Notes under the pieces: generated by a model | The model's input: only the letters and a program-made list of their open reading frames with translations | What the model was told of the DNA's origin: nothing | Database searches by the model: none | Made by a program: the position numbers and the translations under genes | DNA from: CAYGAW01 sp964347945 | GTDB lineage: Bacteria; Chloroflexota; Anaerolineae; UBA7937; B3-Chlor | Reading direction: 5' to 3' | Length of the DNA stretch: 7,870 nt | Assembly (NCBI GenBank): GCA_964347945.1 | Contig: CAYGAW010000212.1 | Span: 1 to 7,870, forward strand | In this document: positions 1 to 5,799 of the stretch, piece after piece | How positions within the stretch are numbered: position 1 is the first letter of the stretch | Layout: each line of letters begins with the position of its first letter

Positions 1-1520
1 CCCTGTTCTGAGAACCAGCCCACACCTCGATGAAGGAGATCGACCTCGAGGAGATACTGGCCGGACTGCGCAGGAGCCTGTATGGCAGCATCAGGTATCT
101 CAACGGAGTGCCCGTAGGACACATCGTGGGGCAGGGGAGTCTCCTGATGTCCAGGAGTCACTCCGCCTTGTTCGTTGCGCCAGCGATAGCCGAGGGCCAC
201 TGCGCTGGTCCCCTCAGCCAGCCAGGTCAACGCGCCTGTATTCCTGATGGAAACCGATAGTGTTTCCATTTGGTTCGGCAGCATCACCTCTGGCGCATCA
301 TACGAGAGATAATCGGCGACGTATGCAGGCGTGTAGGCCAGGATCTGGTTCCAGACCTGGCTTCGCAAAGAGGGCAGTTTCCCGTACAGGTAGTCGCCAG
401 GACAAGCGGTAGCGTTGTAGTCCCTGTGCCCGGCTATGTTCTGTGTGACTCGATCGACGAAGAACGAACTCTCGTTGGGGTTGATGAGGCTGCGGCTGCA
501 CTCCCAAGCCGACAGTTGTGACAGCCCGTTGAGCAAGTCTGCGCTGGGTTGGACGCTATTGCTGGTGTTCCCATAAGTGCCCATGGCGCAGATGCCCACG
601 CTGCCATAGTTGTAGCTGTATGCGTGCCCTCCTACTACGTCTGTGCCACCGTACCGTCCCTCATAGATGTTGCCGTGCCAGTCCACAAGGTAGTTGTAGC
701 CCACGTCACCCCAACCCAGTGTAACTGCGTGGTAGTAGTAGATGGCGCGCACCGTGGCTGGAGGGTTGGGGTCGTAGTTCATCGTCACGCTATGGTGAAT
801 GATCACCTTTTGTGGTGCCTGGTACTCGCGCGGCCAGATCTCGCGGCCTTGACTGTCGAGACGGTAGCTTTCGTTGGCTCCCCAGAGCGAGCGATTGATG
901 ATGGGGGGCTGCGGCACCTTGCCTGCTTCCTGTGCCATTTGCAGGGACAAGCTCTCCACGTCTGCGAGGGACGGACCTGGCGAGGAATCGATGTAGGTGA
1001 GGGTGACATCCTCCAGAAGTGGCGTCTCGGTGGGTCGGTCGGTGGAGAGGGCAACACGGTATTGCAGGTACGTGCCGGACTCCACGATCAGCGGTGCAAG
1101 TGCGTAGAAGTGGTTGCCCTCCTGTGAGACGTCGATCACCTCTTGCCATGGCAACCAGTCTTCTCCGTCGGTGCTGACCCGGGCAGAGACCTCTAGATCT
1201 GTGGTCGGCGGTAGCTGAGCGTGCCACTGAACTCCAATGGCATTGAAGGGGAAATCGGCCACCTTGACGGGTGAGGTGTAGACTCCAGCGGTGCGATAGG
1301 CCTCGTCTCGCACCGCCAGGGACAAAGCGCCATCGGCGTAGTCGAGCAGCTGGACCTCGTCAAGAGTGCCTGAGGAGAAGTCGGCCCGGGAAGTCTGAAG
1401 CCAGTCCGCGCCCCTGGTCTCTTCTGCACCTTGGAGAGGTGACCAGCGGGACGAAAAGGGGGAGCAGAGTACGCAAAGGACTATGCCGAGGTACGCCAGG
1501 CGGCGCCAGCATCTCTTCAT
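1..1520 (-). CDS. Secreted N-acetylmuramoyl-L-alanine amidase (PGRP/Amidase_2 fold) with Ig-like C-terminus, 3' end outside window
   Basis: This frame is open from ATG (1518-1520) to the left edge, giving 506 codons with no stop. Residues 1-30 look like a Sec signal peptide: MKR, further basic residues, then a hydrophobic stretch. Residues ~45-190 form a beta-rich domain I cannot name. Residues ~205-380 are a peptidoglycan-recognition-protein amidase domain with an INRSLWGA start, IIHHS (His242-His243), a GHRDY motif (His365) and CPGD (Cys373). The positions expected to bind zinc in T7-lysozyme-like amidases (a His of the HH pair, His365, Cys373) are therefore present, and it should be an active cell-wall hydrolase acting outside the membrane. 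From ~405 onward the protein resembles an NBR1-type Ig-like module (VSIRNTG..TW), cut by the edge. The start is fixed by the signal peptide; only a weak GAGGA lies upstream. It is transcribed in the same direction as the transaldolase gene upstream. Confidence 0.9.
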   Translation of the reverse strand, partial: MKRCWRRLAYLGIVLCVLCSPFSSRWSPLQGAEETRGADWLQTSRADFSSGTLDEVQLLDYADGALSLAVRDEAYRTAGVYTSPVKVADFPFNAIGVQWHAQLPPTTDLEVSARVSTDGEDWLPWQEVIDVSQEGNHFYALAPLIVESGTYLQYRVALSTDRPTETPLLEDVTLTYIDSSPGPSLADVESLSLQMAQEAGKVPQPPIINRSLWGANESYRLDSQGREIWPREYQAPQKVIIHHSVTMNYDPNPPATVRAIYYYHAVTLGWGDVGYNYLVDWHGNIYEGRYGGTDVVGGHAYSYNYGSVGICAMGTYGNTSNSVQPSADLLNGLSQLSAWECSRSLINPNESSFFVDRVTQNIAGHRDYNATACPGDYLYGKLPSLRSQVWNQILAYTPAYVADYLSYDAPEVMLPNQMETLSVSIRNTGALTWLAEGTSAVALGYRWRNEQGGVTPGHQETPLPHDVSYGHSVEIPDAAIQAPAQSGQYLLEVDLLHRGVGWFSEQ

Positions 1521-1737
1521 ATGCGGTGAGATCGTCCTCGGTATCTGGGGCTGCGGACGAGCCCGGTCTCGGAGTCAGCCGGAACAGGCCCAACCATGGT
1601 ACCCTTCATCGCACAGTTCATGCGTACTATGACGCGTAGCCTCAAGTCCTGTCGACGGTTGGCAGGCATCACATCTCTTCGTGGGGCGGAGCAGGTGTGA
1701 AATCATACCCCCTTAGATTCCAGCTATGGGTGGACGC
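1521..1737. other. Intergenic gap between transaldolase and amidase genes
   Basis: The two flanking genes point the same way on the minus strand. I see no convincing open frame, tRNA or T-tailed terminator in these 217 bases. A TATGAT hexamer on the minus strand (1702-1707) has no good -35 partner. The amidase may rely on a weak promoter here or on read-through. Confidence 0.5.
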
Positions 1738-2478
1738 CTAGCCAGTTGCCTTCTTCCAGTCTGTTAGGAAGCGTTCCACGCCCAGATCCGTGAGAGGGTG
1801 GCGGATCATTCTCTCAAGAACGCTGTACGGTACTGTCGCTATGTCAGCTCCTGCCAGGGCTGCCTGAGGGACGTGCAGCGGATGGCGGATGCTGGCCGCG
1901 ATGATCTCCGTGTCCAAGCCGTAGCTGATGAAGATATCCGCTGCTTCGGCCACCACGCTCATTCCGTCATGGCCTATGTCGTCGAGACGACCGACAAATG
2001 GCGAGACGTATGTGGCGCCTGCCCGAGCCGCCAAGAGGGCCTGATTGCTGGAGAACACCAGCGTGGCGTTGGTCCTGATGCCTTGTGTCAGCGCCAGGTC
2101 CTGGGCCAAATCCCTGTCCAGGGGGCACTTCTCGAGCCAGCTGCACTCCTGGCAGATGGTGTCCGGATCTACCTCGCTCTCGATCAGCGTGCTGATAGCT
2201 TCCAGCCCGTCAGCCGAGACGGGGACTTTGATCACCACGTGGGGGGACCACTGGGCTATTCTCTTGGCCTCCTCCACCATCTTGGCTGCCTCGGTGCTGA
2301 CCACCTCTGCGCTGATTGGTCCCTGTACGAGATAGCATATCTCCTGGGTGACTTGACGATAATCCCCGCGTCCAGCGCGCATCATCAGCGAAGGATTGGT
2401 GGTCACGCCACTGATCACTCCCATCTTCACCGCTGCCCTTATCTCCTCGATATCGGCGGTATCCAAGTAGATTTCCAT
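1738..2478 (-). CDS. tal: Transaldolase / fructose-6-phosphate aldolase family protein (TalC/FSA type) with Cys-containing insertion
   Basis: This 246-residue class I aldolase-fold enzyme of the small TalC/FSA subfamily should act in the cytosol on sugar phosphates (non-oxidative pentose-phosphate exchange). Visible family motifs are LDTAD (Asp6), TTNPS (26-30), VVIKVP with Schiff-base Lys84 (Lys85 in E. coli FsaA), and YVSPFVGRLDDIGHDG. Phe161 occupies the position of FsaA Tyr131; Phe at this site is typical of true transaldolases, so transaldolase activity is more likely than free aldolase activity. The C-terminal HPLTD..VERFLTDW matches the family. The usual length is about 215-220 residues. 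About 31 extra residues lie between the helix after Lys84 and the GIRTN strand (roughly 100-131), with Cys109, Cys112 and Cys118. The start is certain: a near-perfect AAGGAGGTGATCA ribosome site (2482-2494) precedes the ATG by 9 bases. No partner pentose-phosphate genes are in the window. Confidence 0.93.
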   Translation of the reverse strand: MEIYLDTADIEEIRAAVKMGVISGVTTNPSLMMRAGRGDYRQVTQEICYLVQGPISAEVVSTEAAKMVEEAKRIAQWSPHVVIKVPVSADGLEAISTLIESEVDPDTICQECSWLEKCPLDRDLAQDLALTQGIRTNATLVFSSNQALLAARAGATYVSPFVGRLDDIGHDGMSVVAEAADIFISYGLDTEIIAASIRHPLHVPQAALAGADIATVPYSVLERMIRHPLTDLGVERFLTDWKKATG

Positions 2479-2481
2479 GTC

Positions 2482-2494
2482 TGATCACCTCCTT
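2482..2494 (-). promoter_or_regulatory. Very strong ribosome binding site of the transaldolase gene
   Basis: The minus strand reads AAGGAGGTGATCA, an extended match to the anti-Shine-Dalgarno end of 16S rRNA, 9 bases (counted from AGGAGG) before the ATG at 2478. It fixes the start codon and suggests high translation. Confidence 0.85.
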
Positions 2495-2552
2495 GAGAAT
2501 GCCCGCATGCCTGGCGAGCGCTGGCCGGTTCATTCTGACGATGCGTGGCAGG

Positions 2553-2569
2553 TGGACGGAGTTCGTCCA
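2553..2569. promoter_or_regulatory. Operator-like dyad at the predicted transaldolase transcription start
   Basis: TGGACG (2553-2558), five central bases and CGTCCA (2564-2569) form a perfect 6-bp inverted repeat. It directly abuts the TATAAT box and covers the predicted start site, a common place for a repressor operator. As RNA it could also form a small hairpin at the 5' end of the leader. Which protein, if any, binds it cannot be told. Confidence 0.4.
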
Positions 2570-2597
2570 ATTATACCATCTTGCACTGTGGCGGCAA
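2570..2597 (-). promoter_or_regulatory. Predicted sigma-70-type promoter for the transaldolase gene
   Basis: On the minus strand TTGCCG (2592-2597) is followed, after 16 bases, by a perfect TATAAT (2570-2575) with an extended -10 TGG just before it. Transcription would start near 2563, leaving a leader of about 85 bases before the ATG. This is a consensus match only, with no experimental support. Confidence 0.65.
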
Positions 2598-2604
2598 GGG
2601 CCCG

Positions 2605-2622
2605 GGCTGAGCGCACTCAGCC
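2605..2622. repeat. Perfect 7-bp hairpin, probable degenerate fourth fragment of the local repeat
   Basis: GGCTGAG (2605-2611), CGCA and CTCAGCC (2616-2622) form a perfect stem. The bases 2605-2620 also resemble the end of the inverted repeat copy at 2737-2781 read on the other strand (GGCTGAG, GCACT, AG in the same order), so this may be a remnant of the same element. It lacks a T-tract and lies upstream of both flanking genes, so it is not a sensible terminator. Confidence 0.45.
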
Positions 2623-2653
2623 GAGCGCCGATTGAGTAGCGGAGCGTATCGAA
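2622..2653 (+). repeat. Short dispersed repeat, direct copy 1 (32 bp)
   Basis: These 32 bases, beginning CGAGCGCCGATTGAGTAG and ending GCGTATCGAA, recur without a mismatch at 2669-2700. The two copies are 47 bases apart start to start, with an unrelated 15-base spacer. The core GAGTAG...CGTATCGAA resembles REP/MITE-like intergenic elements. Confidence 0.85.
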
Positions 2654-2668
2654 GCCAGCGCTGTGAGT

Positions 2669-2700
2669 CGAGCGCCGATTGAGTAGCGGAGCGTATCGAA
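2669..2700 (+). repeat. Short dispersed repeat, direct copy 2 (32 bp)
   Basis: This is an exact copy of 2622-2653. The flanking bases differ on both sides, so the repeat unit is precisely 32 bp. It faces the inverted copy at 2737-2781. Confidence 0.85.
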
Positions 2701-2736
2701 ATCAAGCGAGGGACTCTGCACTGAGATGACGCTTGG

Positions 2737-2781
2737 CTTCGATACGGCCCTTCGCTGCGCTCAGTGCCTACTCAGCCAGCG
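2737..2781 (-). repeat. Short dispersed repeat, longer inverted copy 3
   Basis: On the plus strand TTCGATACG (2738-2746) and CTACTCA (2768-2774) are the reverse complements of the two conserved blocks of copies 1 and 2. Here 21 bases separate them, against 5 in the direct copies, because of an additional GC-rich stretch that includes CTTCGCTGCGCTCAG. Copies 2 and 3 could pair as a two-part inverted repeat (9 bp plus 7 bp). The longer copy looks like the fuller element and copies 1 and 2 like internally deleted derivatives. Confidence 0.65.
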
Positions 2782-2820
2782 CGTGGAGCGCCAGCGTCAC
2801 TTGGCGCCTCCACCGTGCGC
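2779..2820. repeat. Bulged 15-bp hairpin upstream of the glycan operon promoter
   Basis: GCGC, GTGGAG and CGCCA (2779-2793) can pair with TGGCG, CTCCAC and GCGC (2802-2820) around an 8-base loop. There is one bulged base (2807) and a 3-base bulge (2814-2816). It overlaps the end of repeat copy 3 by a few bases and ends eight bases before the predicted -35 box at 2828. It may be part of the same repeat island. It has no T-tract. Confidence 0.5.
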
Positions 2821-2827
2821 GAATTGC

Positions 2828-2856
2828 TTGCAATCAGCCCAGGCGTGGGCTATACT
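2828..2856 (+). promoter_or_regulatory. Predicted sigma-70-type promoter of the glycan operon, with a dyad in the spacer
   Basis: TTGCAA (2828-2833) and TATACT (2851-2856) are separated by exactly 17 bases. This implies a start near 2863 and a leader of about 67 bases before the glycosyltransferase ATG. The 14 bases just before the -10 box (2837-2850) are a perfect dyad, GCCCA-GGCG-TGGGC, placed where a regulator could bind between the two promoter elements. Consensus-based prediction only. Confidence 0.55.
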
Positions 2857-2929
2857 CTCAAGTTGATTGCGCGGCGCCTTCACAGAGGGCCCGCGCTGAC
2901 ACACACAACTGGACAGTCGGGGGTAATGG

Positions 2930-3679
2930 ATGGACTTCGCGTCCAGCAACGGGATCTCAGCCTTCTTCCCGGCCTACAATGACGGAGGCACCATAGCCAG
3001 TATGGTTCTCTCCGCTGTTCTGGTACTCCAGGAGCTGACCGAAGACTATGAAGTGATCGTGGTGAACGACGGCAGCTCAGACTACACGAAGGAGATACTG
3101 GATGAGCTGGAGAGACAGTATGACTCGGTGCGAGTCGTGCACCACGAGAAGAACAGGGGGTATGGAGGTGCTCTGCGCACCGGCTTCTCCGAGGCCAGCA
3201 AGGAATTCATTTTCTACACCGACGGAGATGCCCAGTATGATGTGCGAGATTTGCCCACCCTCTGGACAGCGATGGACGACCGGGTGGACATGGTGCAAGG
3301 GTACAAGATAGGACGCGCGGACCCCCTTCATCGCGTAATCATCGGGCGGATATACCACTGGGTGGCCAACCTGGCCTTCGGCTTGCACTTGAAGGACGTG
3401 GACTGCGATTTCCGCCTCATACGCCACTCCGTCTTCGACACGGTGCACCTGAAATCGGATAGCGGCGTGATCTGTGTGGAGATGATGAAGAAGATAAGGA
3501 ATGGTGGCTTTCGGATCAGCGAGGTGCCGGTGCATCACTACCATCGCGCCTACGGGCAGTCCCAATTCTTCAATTACAGGCGCATATTCAGGGTGGGCCG
3601 CGATCTTCTCAAGCTGTGGTGGGAGTTGCGGCTGCCGCAGCTGTTGGGCAGGGAGGTGCGTGCTGATGGGACCGATTGA
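2930..3679 (+). CDS. Glycosyltransferase family 2 (polyprenyl-phosphate / DPM-DPG synthase-like)
   Basis: This 249-residue protein has a GT-A fold, presumably on the cytoplasmic face of the membrane. Visible motifs are FFPAYND (nucleotide-sugar site, ~12-18), VVNDGSSD (44-51), NRGYGGALRTG (75-85), and the DGDAQYD segment where Asp98 and Asp100 would bind the metal and donor. A DCDFRLI motif (158-164) sits where such enzymes bind acceptor or phosphate. The sequence is closest in style to dolichyl/undecaprenyl-phosphate sugar transferases; there is no C-terminal membrane domain, so it is the short form. The donor and acceptor cannot be read from the sequence. It is the first gene of the operon, behind the promoter at 2828-2856. 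The ATG at 2930 is preferred; a purine-rich GGGGGT stretch lies a few bases upstream. Its last 14 bases overlap the next gene. Confidence 0.9.
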   Translation: MDFASSNGISAFFPAYNDGGTIASMVLSAVLVLQELTEDYEVIVVNDGSSDYTKEILDELERQYDSVRVVHHEKNRGYGGALRTGFSEASKEFIFYTDGDAQYDVRDLPTLWTAMDDRVDMVQGYKIGRADPLHRVIIGRIYHWVANLAFGLHLKDVDCDFRLIRHSVFDTVHLKSDSGVICVEMMKKIRNGGFRISEVPVHHYHRAYGQSQFFNYRRIFRVGRDLLKLWWELRLPQLLGREVRADGTD

Positions 3680-4661
3680 CAGCTACCGGGGCAAGAACGT
3701 CATGATCACCGGTGGCCTGGGTTTCATCGGCAGCAACCTGGCCCGCCGGTTGGTGGAGTCGGAGGCCGACATCCTCATCGTCGATTCGTTGATCCCCGAC
3801 TATGGCGGCAATCTATTCAACATCGAGGACGTAAGGGACCAGGTGCGCGTCAATATCGCCGATGTTAGAGATAGGAACGGCATGGACTACCTGGTCCGCG
3901 GCCAGGACTACATCTTCAATCTGGCCGGCCAGGTGAGTCACATCGACAGCATGCTCGACCCCTACACCGATCTGGAGATCAACTGTCGGAGCCAGCTTTC
4001 TCTGCTGGAAGCGTGTCGGTACAACAACCCTGCCGTGAAGATCATCCATGCCAGCACCAGACAGATCTACGGTGCGCCAGACTACCTCCCTGTGGATGAG
4101 AGACACCTTCTGCACCCGACCGACGTCAACGGCATCAACAAGATGGCAGGGGAGTGGTATCATATTCTGTACAACAACGTGTACGGCATTAGGGCCACCT
4201 CCCTCCGCTTGACCAATACCTACGGGCCACGGCAGTTGGTGAAGCACAACCGCCAAGGCTTCATCGGCTGGTTCATCCGCCTGGCCATAGACGGAGCGGA
4301 AATATCACTGTACGGGGATGGAAAGCAGCAGCGCGATCTCAACTATGTGGATGATGTAGTGGAAGCCTTCTTGCTGGCCGGTGCCACGGACTCGGTGAAT
4401 GGTGAGGTGTACAATCTAGGAGGTCGGCGGCCGGTTAGCCTGCTGGAGGTAGTGGAGACACTGATAGACCTCTGTCCTGAGGCCAGCTACAAGCTGGTGC
4501 CGTTCCCCGAGGACAAGAAGCGGATAGACATCGGCGATTACCACGGCGACTACACCAAGATCGAGGGCGCGCTGGGTTGGAAGCCCCAGGTATCCCTCAG
4601 AGATGGGCTGGCCAGGACCATCGAGTACTACCGGCAGCATAAGGAACAGTACTGGGAGTGA
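3666..4661 (+). CDS. NAD(P)-dependent epimerase/dehydratase (extended SDR) with Asn in place of the catalytic Tyr
   Basis: This 331-residue extended short-chain dehydrogenase probably acts on a nucleotide-sugar in the cytosol. The Rossmann motif GGLGFIG is at 16-22, and Asp40 (VDS) follows the second strand, as expected for NAD binding. NLAGQVSH (85-92), the STRQIYG segment with Ser130/Thr131, the RLTNTYGPR motif, and GDGKQQRDLNYVDD are all typical of GalE/dTDP-glucose-dehydratase relatives. The catalytic YxxxK box reads NGINK (Asn155, Lys159); Asn155 lies 25 residues after Ser130, the spacing at which GalE has its Tyr. The frame is open further upstream to 3501, but homology begins at the 3666 ATG, which has a good GGAGGTG site (3652-3658) 7 bases before it. 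It overlaps the glycosyltransferase gene by 14 bases, implying translational coupling. Substrate and exact reaction are unknown. Confidence 0.9.
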   Translation: MGPIDSYRGKNVMITGGLGFIGSNLARRLVESEADILIVDSLIPDYGGNLFNIEDVRDQVRVNIADVRDRNGMDYLVRGQDYIFNLAGQVSHIDSMLDPYTDLEINCRSQLSLLEACRYNNPAVKIIHASTRQIYGAPDYLPVDERHLLHPTDVNGINKMAGEWYHILYNNVYGIRATSLRLTNTYGPRQLVKHNRQGFIGWFIRLAIDGAEISLYGDGKQQRDLNYVDDVVEAFLLAGATDSVNGEVYNLGGRRPVSLLEVVETLIDLCPEASYKLVPFPEDKKRIDIGDYHGDYTKIEGALGWKPQVSLRDGLARTIEYYRQHKEQYWE

Positions 4662-4665
4662 GTAG

Positions 4666-5778
4666 GTGATTCCCTTCAGCGATCTGAAGCTCCAGTACCT
4701 GTCTCTCAAGGAAGAGATCGATGCCGCTGTGGAGCGGGTCTTGACCAGCGGATGGTTCATCCTGGGGCAGGAGGTGCAAGCTTTCGAGGAGGAGTTCGCG
4801 TCCTACCTCGGTGTGTCTCATGCGGTGGGCGTGGGCTCCGGCACAGAGGCATTGCATCTGGCATTGCTGGCGTGCGACGTGGGGCCTGGCGATGAGGTGA
4901 TAACCGTCTCCCACACAGCCGTGGCCACCGTGGCGGCCATCGAGCTGGCCGGGGCCAAACCTGTCTTCGCGGACATCGACCCGTCGACTTATACTATGGA
5001 CCCCTCACAACTGGAGGGGAAGATCACTCCTTCGACCAAGGTCATCCTTCCGGTCCACCTCTACGGGCAGGCGGCCGACATGGAACCTATTCTGGAGACG
5101 GCCAGGCGCCACGGGTTGAAGGTACTGGAGGACGCGGCTCAGGCTCACGGAGCTGAGTACAAGGGGCAGAAGGCGGGTTCGCTGGGAGACCTGGCTTGCT
5201 TCAGCTTCTACCCTACCAAGAATCTCGGGGCCTACGGCGACGGCGGGATGGTGGTGACCAATGATTCGGGACTGGCGGAGCGCGTGTCCCTGCTTCGCCA
5301 ATACGGGTGGAAAGACCGCTACGTGAGTTCTCTCAAGGGGCTGAACAGTCGTCTGGACGAAGTGCAGGCAGCGATCCTGCGGGTGAAGCTGAGATGGCTG
5401 GACAGATGGAATGCCCGGCGCAGGGAGCATGCCGGCCTCTACGATCGACGCTTGCAGGATACGGGGATCACACTTCCTCTTGAGCCGGACTACAGCAAGC
5501 ACTGCTATCACGTGTACGTGATCAGATCGAAGCGCCGCGACGAGTTGCAGAGGTTCCTGCGGGAGAAGGGTGTTGGAGCTATCGCCCACTATCCCGTCCC
5601 GGTGCATATGCAGGAAGCATACAGGGACCTGGGCACGAGCGAGGGCGCATTGCCTGTTACCGAACAGTGCGCGCGAGAGGTACTATCCCTGCCCGTGGCT
5701 GCGGAACTCACCGAAGAGCAGATTGAGGCAGTGTGTGATCTCGTGGCCGAATTCCTCTCTAAGCAAGGGCCATGAGAT
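4666..5778 (+). CDS. DegT/DnrJ/EryC1/StrS-family PLP-dependent sugar aminotransferase
   Basis: This 369-residue fold-type I aminotransferase converts a keto-sugar nucleotide to an amino-sugar, normally using glutamate. Family landmarks are FSDLKLQY at the N-terminus, GVGSGTEAL (55-63, cofactor phosphate contact), EDAAQAHGA with Asp156 and Gln159 against the PLP ring, SFYPTKNLGAYGDGG with Schiff-base Lys185, and GLNSRLDEVQAAIL (225-238). All expected catalytic residues are present and the length is normal. The overall style recalls the 3-keto-hexose transaminases (FdtB/DesV-like), but the substrate position cannot be settled from sequence. The start is GTG at 4666, four bases after the stop of the SDR gene, with GGGAG about 7 bases upstream; the family homology begins right there. 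The coding sequence ends at codon 5770-5772 and the TGA stop is 5773-5775, so the true end including the stop is 5775. Tight spacing supports co-transcription and a shared pathway with the SDR. Confidence 0.9.
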
Positions 5779-5799
5779 GAAGGCACAGGACTAAGACGT

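Noticed and set aside
549..1127. A 192-codon plus-strand open frame
   Set aside because: It lies opposite the amidase domain, whose minus-strand frame has the WGA, IIHH, GHRD and CPGD motifs. It is a shadow frame.
1458..1520. Lipoprotein signal on the amidase
   Set aside because: Cysteines occur in the hydrophobic stretch, but the residues before them do not make a proper lipobox (Leu or Val where Gly/Ala/Ser is needed before Cys). An ordinary Sec signal is preferred.
2622..2700. Start of a CRISPR array
   Set aside because: Only two direct copies exist, the spacer is 15 bases, and the next related copy is inverted and of different length. There are no cas genes.
3501..3665. Possible 55-residue N-terminal extension of the epimerase
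   Set aside because: The extension reads as low-similarity Cys/Ser-rich sequence in a shifted frame of the glycosyltransferase gene. SDR homology and a good GGAGGTG site both point to ATG 3666.
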